Below are positions 11,273 to 21,204 of a stretch of 64,000 bases of DNA, in pieces. Position 1 is the stretch's first letter. Each line of letters opens with the position of its first letter. The stretch comes from Paramacrobiotus metropolitanus. Lineage: Eukaryota; Tardigrada; Eutardigrada; Parachela; Macrobiotidae. Both the position numbers and the translations under genes were made by a program. The notes under the pieces were generated by a model. It was not told the origin of the DNA and did no database searches. It saw only the letters and a program-made list of their open reading frames with translations. The stretch is taken from positions 372,001 to 436,000 of the forward strand of contig NW_026570314.1 of assembly GCF_019649055.1 (NCBI RefSeq), read 5' to 3'.

Positions 11273-12167
11273 ATGGAAGCGATTCCTCCCACTACGCCCA
11301 GAGAAGGGACCTCATCTCCGACCGCTGCTACAGACGAAAAGGATGACGCCGAATCCGATTGTGTTGCAGAGATTACCGACCGCATGAGCACTCTGGAGGT
11401 TCTCGATTTTAACAAACGTGACATAGAATTTTCGGTCGGGCGTGATTTTGGTCCCGCAAAGCTCTTTAGAGCCAATAAGTATGCGGCTTCGGGAAATCGC
11501 ATTAAAAGATTGCACTTCCAATACCGCTCACTAATCATTTTGCAGAGAACTTCTGAGCAGGGACAGTGCTGTGTTTCGGGCCATGTTCTATGGAGGTTTG
11601 GCGGAGAACTGCGACAAACCCATCGACCTTCCGAGTGATCGTCCTGAGGCATTTAAGAGTATACTTTGGTATGTTGTATCATGTTGGAAGATTATTTTAC
11701 GAGAGCTCCCGAGAACTATCCAGATGAAGTGCGCAGTGTCCTAATTTTCTGTACTTCTACAGCTACATGCACCACTATGGTTTAATCGGAATCTTGCACC
11801 CAGCGAATGTGTTGGCCATTCTTTCGTGTGCCGATAAGTACGACGTGCCGCGGCTAGTTGACCACTGCTTCCAGTTCATTCACGACGAGATGTATGCAGC
11901 AAACTGCGTGACGTATCTGGAAGAGGTCGGTCTGCAAAGAGTTCTATCTTCGCGATTTCCACAACACTTAACTGATAACGGTTTGCAGGCTATCTTGTGG
12001 CACAACGATAAAGGTGTCAGCCAGTGCTTAGACACCGTGGACGCGTTTACCGAAGCCGTTTTCCGATCACAGCCGTTCACAGCAATTGAGCAAACGACTT
12101 TAGCGATGATTTTGGGACGGAATACGCTTTCAGCTAACGAGAATGTTATTTACAGCGCTGCTCAAAG

Positions 12168-12603
12168 AGTCAAAGGTAAGGTGCACCTAGCTTCTCTTTG
12201 GTGGTTAGGTTTGATACGTGTGAAATATAATTATGCGGAGTGCAAAGAAACATGACTGTATCGAAATCCCGTTGGCCCATACAACATCCGACCGAGTTTT
12301 AAATACCTTTGCACTCGCGCACTTGCACTGTAGAACTAGAAATACTCACGAAATTTGCAAGACTGTATGACATCTGATAGCCAAATGCTTAAACTTAACT
12401 TTTATTAGCGTCTACCAGTGCAGCCTGTGCAGGCTGGTTAATGTTGCTATGTGCGAACTTAAAATAAGCAGGAGCAGCAGCAACAGATTCATAAAACTTT
12501 TACACTTATTTCCAAACAAAAATGGATTTAGAATACCAAGAAACAGAAACGGTGTGCCCCTTATAGGAAGTTCTCTGTTTCGTAATGTTTGGTTATCTTG
12601 TAG
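12168..12603 (+). other. Intron 4 of the split BTB-BACK gene
   Basis: A 436-bp interval between exons 4 and 5. It is longer than the other introns of this gene (63-94 bp), and nothing was recognised inside it. Confidence 0.5.
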
Positions 12604-12676
12604 ATGGGCGATTGCCGCTTGTACTCGAAACAACCTGGAACCATCGGGCGTTAATCAGCGCGAAATGCTGGGAGAG

Positions 12677-12680
12677 ATAC
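12677..12680. repeat. Target site duplication, left copy (ATAC)
   Basis: ATAC precedes the outer end of the left LTR and recurs at 39090-39093 after the right LTR. Four bp suits Ty3/Gypsy integrases. Collapsing the two copies gives GGGAGAGATACGGTTTATGC. This aligns with the same exon of the paralog at 5918, which has GGGAGACGCACTGTCCATGC. Confidence 0.8.
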
Positions 12681-13284
12681 TGTCGTATTATGAGGTTGTC
12701 AACGGTACTAAGAAGTACGCGATTAACTAACGACTCTCCGGACGGGATCGTCGTAACCACTATCCCTGCCTTGCTCAGTGAGTATCGCAACTCTTGTCTC
12801 AACTGTTACAGCGGATCACAGGAAATACGCGGAATCTGGTAGGTTCAGGAACACGAAGATCAGGAATCCCTAAGCGATTATGCTGAACAATACTCCTAAC
12901 TTCCAGTCGTTACATATGCGGGTTGGACGAAGCACGAGCATACCGTGTTTACCACGCTATAATCCGATACAAATTACGAACGTCGATAATCACAGAAGAT
13001 GCTTTACTTCGCTAACACACAATCATATGTACAACACAAGGAAAGTTAAGAGCAAGTAGTCGTCAGATCAGAAATCCAAGACTGAAATCCAATCTGTTTT
13101 TGATATTAGTAAAATCTCAGACTTAAATAGACTAAAAGTAAAAACATCAGATACACCGCTAAGCCATAGATATAACGAATCACAGAACTGATCGGTGCTG
13201 ATATCCGGTGTTGTATTTGCAGGTGAGGGCGGACAGTCAGTGGATGTACGGTGGAATCCCTCGTACGTACTCCTCCACACGTGA
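12681..13284 (-). repeat. 3' LTR of the giant element
   Basis: A 604-bp direct repeat of 38483-39089. The two copies differ at about 20 positions by eye, partly clustered near 13220-13240. The outer end carries TGTCGTATTATGAG (plus strand). The inner end is one base changed from the right copy (CACGTGA against CACGTCA). It carries no ORF. Confidence 0.9.
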
Positions 13285-13296
13285 CCCCCACAAACG
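13285..13296 (-). promoter_or_regulatory. Polypurine tract of the giant element
   Basis: The minus strand reads CGTTTGTGGGGG immediately before the 3' LTR. This is the expected place for the plus-strand DNA primer. It is short and G-rich. Confidence 0.6.
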
Positions 13297-13822
13297 TTTC
13301 TTGGCTCCTGCCAATATAAACAAGTCCATCCGCAACATCCCGTGCGATTGTGAGCGCTCCATCCCTGATCCATCTCCCATCCTTCGCCACAATCCACGCA
13401 TGCCCATCCGATGCCCAATGACTGTACGCCTGATCCGTGTGAGTTGTTAGTGTATGGATCCTAGCGTCGTTGGCATCCGGAAGTCCACGGGATTGGCGAG
13501 GAGGAGGTCCAGGATCCAAGGAGCTAAAATCTACTGCGTACTACTGTGCCGTTCATGTGATGGATTTTCTGTGTTCTGTATTGGCACCAGGCTTTAATAA
13601 AGTTTAAAACTGAATTACTTTATACTGTTTTTCCAAGTCTTAAACTGCGGAGAATTAAAGAATATTGTACAGTGATTTTAATTATTGGATCTGTACAAAT
13701 GCTTCATAGATTAATCCTGACAAATTTTCAACGAAAAATGCTACAAAAATATCCAAAATGCAGAATTAAATGCAAGGTATAAAAATCAGATATAATACAC
13801 AAAAATTCCGCCGTAATTCTAA

Positions 13823-14411
13823 TTATTCGTGACGAGGGAAATTATGCAGAGAAATAATGGAGACATATTGAGGCTGCACATTCTCCTGAACGTTACCAGC
13901 ATTATCCAATCGCACGATCTGTGAGTGCGGAATCTCCGGGGACGGTTCTCGCTCCAGTATCTGCATTTCCGCGACAGGTTCTTCAGGTTCTGGCGGTGGA
14001 GTTGGCTCTCGGATATCACCCATACACTCGGAAAACCATTCTTCGTAGCCTTTAATGTCAAACGCAGCAGGAGACGACCAAGGCTCCTCAGGCTCTTTCT
14101 TCATCAGTCGACCACGAAAGTTCGCACACAAGTTTGCCGTCCGAATCCAACGCTGAGTTTCTTCATCCGTCTCGAACACACGCAAAATCACGAATATGCT
14201 CTTCCTGCTGTGCTTCGTCAGCCCATTTATCGTTGTCGCGTCGAACTTCATCCATGTCCTCCATCGTTTCCACATAAACCATCATTGCAGCAAGCATATT
14301 CTGACATTCTTGCTGAGCACGATCATACGCTTCTAAAGCTCTAATGCCCAGACGTCTAGCACCACGCGTAACGACACGACGAGCGGCTCGAGTAACGATC
14401 TTGGACGACAT
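13823..14411 (-). CDS. Accessory ORF next to the 3' LTR, one frameshift
   Basis: Not recognised. The start is probably the ATG at 14411 (MSSKIVTRAARRVVTRGARR); an in-frame ATG at 14447 lies upstream. The N-terminus is strongly basic. The frame is open to about 14165, after WADEAQQEEHI. From there the likely continuation is in another frame (FETDEETQRWIRTANLC) to 13823, ending in a Pro/Glu-rich tail (PTPPPEPEEP). The proposed product is about 190-195 aa: a basic head, a helical middle and an acidic tail. It is the last gene before the 3' LTR, the place of env or a regulatory gene in retroviruses, but I see no signal peptide or membrane anchor. Confidence 0.6.
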
Positions 14412-14783
14412 TGTACACACAAGAAACAAAGAACAGTACAATTCCAAAAGGAAAATCTAAAATTCTTTAAGCTTGCCAGTTAAATTGCAATTTCAGAATT
14501 TACGGTATGGGCTAAATACGGCTATAAATCTGTAACCGCCACACAGTAGGTGTGTACCCCGGAAATGTACCAAACTGCCACTCCGCTGGTGCGTAAGCCG
14601 GAAATACAGCATGCCGCCTATGTTAATTCCAGGTTTTAATTATAACTAATAATTCGATCATTGCAGTTAAAACATAGTGATTCACATGACCGAAAAATAT
14701 AATTATCATTTCCGAAAATAAACTAAAAATGTGATAATCATCACAACATCGACGTCAGTGCAACCAATATAACATGAAACCGA

Positions 14784-15404
14784 TTAAACCGTGTTGGGCT
14801 CCTTGCCGTCTTCGATGCAAAATTTGCAAGGCTTATTGCTCGAACTGCTGGAACGCACTTCCGACGAGTTCTCCTTCAACGGTGACAACGGGAAGCCGTA
14901 GAAGCCAAATCCTCCCGTAATGGCCGATGCCGAAGGCGCAGAATGTGGTTCAGCGATCTGCGGAGCGCCTCCATTCAACTGCTCCACAGTGTCTCGGTAC
15001 AGCAACGGGGCAACCTTTTCCCAACGCTGAATGGTCATACCGTCACAAATCACATCTTTTCCAATCGTTCGTTGGTCCAGGGGAACAGTATCGACCATAT
15101 CCAGTGCCATATTAATCAGCTGAGCAGCACGAACCATTTGCTGATTAGGTGCTTCCTGCGGTTCTTGCTCTTCGTCAGGCATAGAAAGCAACGACGAAAT
15201 TGATCCCGTAGGGTAGCTACGCGGTGATCCAAACTCAGTGGCGATCGAGGACCCATGGCGCTGGGCATATCCAATCATGACAGGAATCTTATTGACAGAT
15301 TCCGCTGGAGCTGAACGAGATGCCATTTCCTCCTCTCGGCCCAAAGCGTAACGCTGGAAAAACGTGTTGTTGCGTTGCGATTTATTCGCCATAATGTGCA
15401 ACAC
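14784..15404 (-). CDS. Accessory ORF, 206 aa, ends in a lone CX2C
   Basis: Uninterrupted from 15404 to 14784. The middle looks helical (MVRAAQLINMALDMVDTVPL) and is followed by Gly/Ser-rich linkers. The last residues are KPCKFCIEDGKEPNTV. That resembles the first half of a Nanos-type zinc finger (C-x2-C then acidic/NGEP), but the remaining Cys/His ligands do not follow in any nearby frame. I would not call it Nanos. A CGGAAGT motif lies 234 bp upstream of the start. Confidence 0.6.
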   Translation of the reverse strand: MLHIMANKSQRNNTFFQRYALGREEEMASRSAPAESVNKIPVMIGYAQRHGSSIATEFGSPRSYPTGSISSLLSMPDEEQEPQEAPNQQMVRAAQLINMALDMVDTVPLDQRTIGKDVICDGMTIQRWEKVAPLLYRDTVEQLNGGAPQIAEPHSAPSASAITGGFGFYGFPLSPLKENSSEVRSSSSSNKPCKFCIEDGKEPNTV

Positions 15405-16042
15405 TTGCGACTATTACCGTCAAAGGACTGTAAGCATAAATGCTGACCAAATGAGAATTAAATGACGAGTTTGTACGACCGTCTAAAGCACACTGTATGA
15501 AAAATTAAATTTGTAAATTTGAAGACTGGACGATTAACTGTTGAGTCTTTCCGCGGCTAATTTCCGTGTGTTCATACTAATACTTGTACGACCAAGTTAT
15601 AGTGAGTTGCATTTCTACGGGTGTATAAAAACTTGTTACTTCCGTACTAACCGTTAGTATTGTACTACAGATTACAAGGAACTAGAACCCACGCGACGTT
15701 TTTAGTTTTTTATTATTTTTTTTGATTTTACATTTCAGCAATTTTAATGTGCCTGAGAGGCCTAGATCTTCTGACCTTTTTGCGGGATTGCATACGGTAA
15801 ATCCTGCACTTCGGGACGACGGTCTAACCGGATTTGTCCCATTTCTGTTAACAACAACACACACAACACGAAAGAGAAACAGTTCAGTGGCCTCAAAAAT
15901 GGCACGCCACACACCAGTAAAATTCGAAACAATAACAAAACATCGGCAGCAAAAATATCGAGGTCATATCACAGAACAAACAAGATCAGAACACTTCGAT
16001 AATTGCCAGTAATAACAACAAAATAAACAAAAATTTACCGCA
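15405..16042. other. Spacer between accessory ORFs
   Basis: Holds CGGAAGT on the minus strand at 15638-15644. It also has a T-rich stretch near 15700-15725 that reads as an A-rich run on the sense strand. A 76-aa minus-strand frame at 15682-15912 has no features that make it convincing. Confidence 0.4.
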
Positions 16043-16828
16043 TCACTTGCTGCTGGTTGGTGCCAAGGAGAACAGTCCTGTCTGTCCCACAGTCGACGAG
16101 GCTGAAACGGCATCCAGACGGCGACTGACTTCTTCCGCCATCTTCCGTCGCTTTTTCATCTCTGACTCTCGCTGCTTCTGCTGGAGTAACTCATGGTCAG
16201 CGACAAAGTTGGGCACAAAATCATGCGATGGTTTCCCAATTCGATCTCGCGAGACTGAACGGTCACGATTCGTATTCACCGGTACTGCGAAGGCATCGAC
16301 TCCAGGTTGCAATCCCGGAAGTGCGCTCATTGGTGGTACTGCTTGCACAGGGTGCTGCGGTAATGCTGCTACGCTGGCTGGCACGCTTCCGACAATCAGG
16401 ACAGACGAGCCTGATAAATGCTGATCAGCATGAGGAGGAGCGGCGACAATCTGGCCCACAACTCCGCGACTCGGATCTTCAGCTGGTGCAGGCGCCTGCG
16501 GAGGGTTCGAGACGTCGACCTCCATAGGGACGCCGGGATTCTCCACTCGTTGAGCCGGATTATCTGGTCCAGCAGCATTCGGAGCAGGACCCTGTTCCCC
16601 CAAGGGTCTGCCTCCACGGATCCAATCAGATGGCCCACGACGGACGTTGTTGCTTCCGTGACTTCGATGGTGCATAGGGCGATACGGGCGAAATCCGCCG
16701 CGCGCACAGCCACCACGGTATCCTCCTCTCCAGCCGCCATACTGTTGCTGTTGTTGCGCCGTCTGCGATGACTGAAATACGGCGTCAACGAGCTTTTCAA
16801 AAACTCGATTCGGATCTATCGGTGGCAT
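16043..16828 (-). CDS. Accessory ORF, 261 aa, RGG/Gln-rich, probable nucleic-acid binder
   Basis: Uninterrupted, from MPPIDPNRVFEKLVDAVFQ. A QQQQQ run is followed by an RGG-type stretch (GGWRGGYRGGCARGGFRPYR) at residues about 30-50, then Pro/Ala-rich low complexity. A charged helix (LLQQKQRESEMKKRRKMAEE) lies near 215-235. RGG boxes commonly bind RNA, so packaging or RNA transport would be reasonable roles, but that is inference. The ORF has kept its frame, unlike several neighbours. Confidence 0.65.
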   Translation of the reverse strand: MPPIDPNRVFEKLVDAVFQSSQTAQQQQQYGGWRGGYRGGCARGGFRPYRPMHHRSHGSNNVRRGPSDWIRGGRPLGEQGPAPNAAGPDNPAQRVENPGVPMEVDVSNPPQAPAPAEDPSRGVVGQIVAAPPHADQHLSGSSVLIVGSVPASVAALPQHPVQAVPPMSALPGLQPGVDAFAVPVNTNRDRSVSRDRIGKPSHDFVPNFVADHELLQQKQRESEMKKRRKMAEEVSRRLDAVSASSTVGQTGLFSLAPTSSK

Positions 16829-17398
16829 AGCAAATCATTACGGGAACAAAAGTGACCTTTCACAGCAACAAAATGAGGGTAAAAGTTCCAACACGAATTG
16901 GCAAGGAACTACTACACAGCCTGTGCGGCGTGACGAAAAAGTGCGAACTTTAAAGTGAAAAACTGCACTGTAAGATCTGTGCTGCTTTTACCTGCTTAAG
17001 TACCTGCACCTGCTATGTGCTTAAGATGTGCCGGTGTATCGGGAAATTTCCCAGTTTCGAACCGCATGCAACCGACCAATCACAACCACAGGTTAGAGCT
17101 CTTTTAATAGGAGTGAGGGAGATTACGTCACCAACATCGGCTTCTCCATACATCGATGAAATCATCAGATAAAAAGTGCTAAAATTTTCCAGGCACACCG
17201 CGGCGACAAAAGACTACAGTTAATTATACAGCCAAGTCAGGACATGCAAAATGTGCAAAGATTCACGGTCAATTTAAGGTTAACAAGACTAAAAGTTATG
17301 CAGAAAATTAATCACCCATAAATCTCAAAAATAAAGGTAATTATGTAAAATAGCAATAACAATAATCTCATATGAGGCAGAATAACATTTCACTTTAC
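16829..17398. other. Spacer between accessory ORFs
   Basis: Nothing recognised. A promoter for the ORF at 16828 could lie here. Confidence 0.4.
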
Positions 17399-18714
17399 CT
17401 AAGCCGATTTAATAAAAATCGACGGGACGAACGGGTTTAAGGGAAAAATACCGCGATTATCCAAAATGGGGCTGCGGGCTGGTGTCAGCTGTCCAACTTG
17501 CAACTCCTCCGAGCGTGGCTCTTCCTCCTGCTGCTCGACGACGCCTTGAATCTGCACCATTGCCGCAACTGCAAGGACATTTTCCGCCTGATCGCCATCA
17601 TCGATGTGCAACTGAGACTGTTCTTCTTCCTCTGGCTGTTCATCGTTGTCGTGCTGTTTGATGTCAACATTATCCACAGCATACTCATCGTTCTCTGGGC
17701 CAGCAAAATCCACTAAGTCGCTAACATTCCTCCATCGCGACTTCCGCAGCTGACTTTTTCGGCAGAATAGGGGGATGCTCAAAATCAGGCATCGGCACAT
17801 CCTCGTCATCAGAATACGTAATGAGCGAATCAGCAAAAATCTGCATCTGGCGCTCGTTTTCACCATCATCCCCAGTCTCGTCCTCTTTTTCAGCGTCTTT
17901 TTCTTTTCCATCAACTTGGTAATCGTAGGCAAAGGCTGGAACAAACTGACAGCCTTCGGTTTCTCGACACTACTTCCGGCCTCTTCATCCATCTCATCGA
18001 ATTTGCGCTTAATTGATCCGATCAGACTGCTGAAGCGAACCCAGCGTTCTGCTTTAATGCGTTGGAGATGGTCCCATCCCGCTTTTGTTTCCTCGCTGGT
18101 TTCAGAACCGGTAGACTGATCTGTAGAGGAACCGCTATCCGTTTCCGTATCCAGCGAACCAGTGCTGTCACTGCCATCCTCATCACCATCCGCTTCTTCG
18201 CAATCCTCGGCGTCGGCGTCGTCGCCCGAATCTTCGCCGTCCTGTCCAGCGTTCTCAGCCGCAGCTTTAACCTCCGCTTGCTGCTGGTTCAGCGCTTCAA
18301 GTAAAAGACAAAAGGCTGGATTTAGATAAACATATTGACGACGCAGCTCCCATGCAATTTGTCTAGGTAATTTCTGAGTCCATTTACACAGATCGTAACG
18401 GTTTATCAGCCCATTCATAAAACAAAAACTTGGATAACCAAAGGCGTTGGTAATGCTCACCGGCGACGTCAACACTAGGATCAACAGCTTGGACGACGGC
18501 CATATCATCCTTGTCATCAGCCATAGCCAAATCGGGAAACTTCAGCGTCACCGAGTCAACCGACGAAGGCTCAGTCTCCGTGTCTTCTCGTCCGAGGCCT
18601 ACCGCATTTAACTGAGGCTGCTCACTGCGCTGAATGGGCCTTTCCGGCACTCCGGTTCGTCGAGCAAACCCGGGGCGTGAAACGCGCACGACACCATCTC
18701 CGTTTCCTGTGACA
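17399..18714 (-). CDS. Accessory ORF, acidic protein, several frameshifts
   Basis: Not recognised. Coding character moves between frames. It begins at the ATG at 18714, shifts within about 25 codons to RVSRPGFARRTGVPERP, and shifts again near 18450 to a long frame with FGYPSFCFMNGLINRYDLCK. That frame includes a very acidic stretch (EDSGDDADAEDCEEADGDED) and KRKFDEMDEE. Between about 17920 and 17730 the plausible sequence lies in a third frame (QIFADSLITYSDDEDVPMPD) before returning. The product would be roughly 430 aa. The pair of compensating shifts suggests old indels. The composition is unlike retroviral structural proteins. Confidence 0.55.
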
Positions 18715-18756
18715 TGTTAAAAATTAGTTAAGATTTCCTTCCTTAAAATAACCATC

Positions 18757-18800
18757 GTGTGCCATGTCGTATTATGCCATGTCGTATTATGATTTAATAA
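18757..18800 (-). repeat. Two copies of the LTR-end/PBS junction motif inside the element
   Basis: The minus strand has CATAATACGACATGG twice in tandem, followed by CACACGATGG. The true junction at 38467-38496 reads CATAATACGACA (LTR end) then TGGCGTCCACCGATGG (PBS). A 16-nt exact match plus a PBS-like tail is not expected by chance. A weaker third copy lies near 22031-22056. Confidence 0.7.
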
Positions 18801-18900
18801 ATATAAAAATTTAATTTAAATCTTTTAGATAGAATTAACGCTCAGCAATTTACCACCGAACCATAAGACAATTTAAAATAAAAAGCATAAAATACGGCGT

Positions 18901-19443
18901 CTATGCAGCATGTCCACTGGTGCCGCTATCTCCCTCTGACAAATTCGGCGATTCAACCAAACGATTCCGAGGTTTGCTGCTACCAGGTGGTGTGCTGCTA
19001 TTGCTGGACGACGAGGAAGGCTGTCCTCGCCAGCGCGTCTGCTCCGGAGTACTCGCGAATGCACCACGGCGCTGGTTTCCGCGAACGACGTCAGCACGAT
19101 CAAGGCTCTGCACTTGGGCCGGCTGTTCTTCAGCGCTGCCCGATCCGCTGGATCCTTCCGCGAAATCCGCTGCCTGAGCCTGTGCTCTCGTCACCCTGTG
19201 CTCCGCACGATCTGCCGCAGATCCGGGCTGGTAGCCCACCGGATGTCGGTTTGCATTCGGCCTCTCCAGAATACCACGTTCGCGCATCTGTCTTGTAGGC
19301 GGTGTGGGTCGCCAGGGAACTACATCTTCTGGCTCTAGGATTTCAGGAGAAAATCGCTGCGACACGCTTCCCGTCAAGCTTTTATGCAAAGAACCCATAA
19401 AATAACCAAAAGTAAAACCGGAAATGAGGTTCTCTACGATCAA
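18901..19443 (-). CDS. Accessory ORF, 180 aa, Ser/Arg/Pro-rich
   Basis: Uninterrupted. The first 15 residues are hydrophobic (MIVENLISGFTFGYFMGSL), too short and Gly-rich to call a signal peptide with confidence. The rest is disordered-looking (SSSSSNSSTPPGSSKPRNR). It is divergent with the plus-strand antisense gene at 20010, with which it shares a 566-bp spacer holding CGGAAGT on the minus strand at 19576-19582. Confidence 0.55.
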   Translation of the reverse strand: MIVENLISGFTFGYFMGSLHKSLTGSVSQRFSPEILEPEDVVPWRPTPPTRQMRERGILERPNANRHPVGYQPGSAADRAEHRVTRAQAQAADFAEGSSGSGSAEEQPAQVQSLDRADVVRGNQRRGAFASTPEQTRWRGQPSSSSSNSSTPPGSSKPRNRLVESPNLSEGDSGTSGHAA

Positions 19444-20009
19444 ATATTAAAAACGTGATGAAGAACTTCAAAAACTCAGAAATTTTCAGTTTGAATGCGG
19501 CATGTTACACACTGTGCTATACGGTGTTATACGTCAGTGCCATAACATGGCGGTTTGCCTGTCGAGAGGCAGTCGACTTCCGGTGAGTAAGTATTACGGA
19601 AATTCGCTCATATTTCAGGAACTATTATTCTTCACCGTAGTTTTTATGGATAGGAGTGTTTTTTAGGGTGTATTTATTAATATTTTTATGAAAAGAAGAC
19701 CGGAAACACCGATTCCAGATTTTCCGAACCAAAATTGCGATGGGGTTCTCAGTGGGCACACAGTAGCTGGGATACATTCGGTATCTCGCACAAGCTACTG
19801 CCCGTGTGTGGTTGACTCCCGGTGTTTTACCACGGATTAAAACTTAGACTTTTTCAAATTTTTCCCAACTTATCGTGAACTTTTATTCCTCTTTCTCTTT
19901 CTGATCTTATTGTGTTGGTATTTTCTGTTTTTTCCTTTTCTACATTTAGTAAGTATTTTATTATTATTATAGTCTTTGGCTAATTAATATTTTGTACTCT
20001 GTAGGCGCC
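19444..20009. promoter_or_regulatory. Divergent spacer between a sense accessory ORF and the antisense gene
   Basis: The minus-strand gene starts at 19443 and the plus-strand gene at 20010, so this 566-bp stretch is the natural place for two promoters. It contains CCGGAAGT on the minus strand (ETS-type core) at 19576-19583. On the plus side there is a pyrimidine-rich tract and CTGTAG just before the ATG, which could be a 3' splice site of a leader exon. Confidence 0.4.
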
Positions 20010-21204
20010 ATGTACTGCCTGAGTGCTTCTTCTCGCGGCGATATGCGCGGAACTCGACGTCTTTGCAACGATGTTGCCACAATGCTCAAGAAACCGCTGG
20101 AACCCATGGAGACTTTGAAGGCTCGTCGTCAGGAGGCACTGAAAGCCTGTGTTCAGGTTCGCCTCCTGGATGCCTTTATGAAGAGTGAACTGGTCGACAT
20201 TACAGATATGCAGGAGTTCCTGTGCACTCTGCATGATGATTTCACTTCCGCCCGAGTGAAGCTATACTTGGAGGAGAGTATTTCCGCCGGGTTCTTACTC
20301 AAACAACTACATGTGGATGGGCGATTTATTCTAGGAGAAGCTGAACGTCTTCGAAGCCGCCGCCCGGTTCTAATTATTGATCAAACCTATAAACTTCGTG
20401 CCGCCATCTGCGGTATACTGCTTGAAGCTGGATACGGGGTTACTCGCCAAGAATTGCTCGTGTGGCTGCGTAACACTTACGCTGTTAAAATCCCACATTT
20501 TCCGGTCGAGTTCCGTAAGGCACTGCTGGCACTGCTTCGTTTGGGGCGCATACGCACTGGGAATGGAACGCTGTTTATCCACCCCTGCATCGATGCACGG
20601 ATGAAGTCTGTGCGGGCTGGAGAACTCTCCACAGAGTTCGGACGCACTCTCAGTAAGTTTCTGTTGCGCCTTAGTTTTTAATTTTAATTCTAACAATGCT
20701 GTCAATATACCGTATTCCTCCACTCATATTTTCTAATTTTATAGCAATCCACATGAAGCCGCACGAGGCTGATTGCCCATACTTGTGCTATGGTTTTGGC
20801 GATCTGACCGTAAGCGATATGTGTTCTGCTGTTGTAAATGCCGCATCTGAACTGGGATGCTTGCGTGTTCCTGTGGCTGCTACCGAAGCTGTGGATGATT
20901 CTGGACCGTCAACCAGCTCATCCGGCGCAGCAATTCCCGTTTCTGTCAACTTCCGTTATACTGCGCCTGAGAAGAAATTCCTTCCGACTCGTCGCCCTGC
21001 TCGTGCTCACACTGTGCTGCCAGCTACTGCTGATATCATTCGCACCGAAGTGTTTCTGCCCGGCAGACTTGTTTCAACGCCATCGCAGATTCACTCCGCC
21101 ATAATTTGAAGGAAGCAGACGTCAGTGTTGCCAGTCTGAAGCGTCATGTCAGTGACCATCCCGCCGCAGGAAAACCAAACAAGTCTGCGAAATCTTCCCG
21201 GTAA
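20010..21204 (+). CDS. Antisense spliced gene inside the giant element, possible winged helix
   Basis: Exon 1 runs 20010-20652. A 92-bp intron (GTAAGT...TTTTATAG) joins in frame to exon 2 at 20745. The frame then runs to about 21050. Beyond that the likely end is in another frame (CFNAIADSLRHNL, SLKRHVSDHPAAGK) stopping at 21204, so one small indel is suspected. The first 130 residues look helical. Residues about 130-195 (LRAAICGILLEAGYGVTRQE, then FRKALLALLRLGRIRTGNGT) have the helix-helix-turn-helix-wing rhythm of a winged-helix DNA-binding domain. It lies antisense to genomic RNA, so its intron would not be removed during retrotransposition. A regulatory role is possible but not shown. Confidence 0.7.

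Larger units (their letters stand above)
11273..12680 (+). pseudogene. BTB-BACK gene, 5' half, interrupted by the giant retroelement
   Basis: Exons 11273-11478, 11546-11668, 11763-11925, 11989-12167 and the first 77 nt of exon 5 (12604-12680). BTB is clear (RDIEFSVGRDFGPAKLFRAN, SAVFRAMFYGGLAEN) and so is BACK (ILSCADKYDVPRLVDHCFQF, CTRNNLEPSGVNQREMLGEI). Exons 2 and 4 have the same lengths (123 and 179 nt) as in the intact gene at 3066. The exon 4 donor is damaged: at the ancestral junction GT is now AG, and a GTAAGG lies 8 nt further on. Exon 5 stops at 12680, exactly where the retroelement begins. The rest of the gene is at 39094-39792. Confidence 0.85.
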
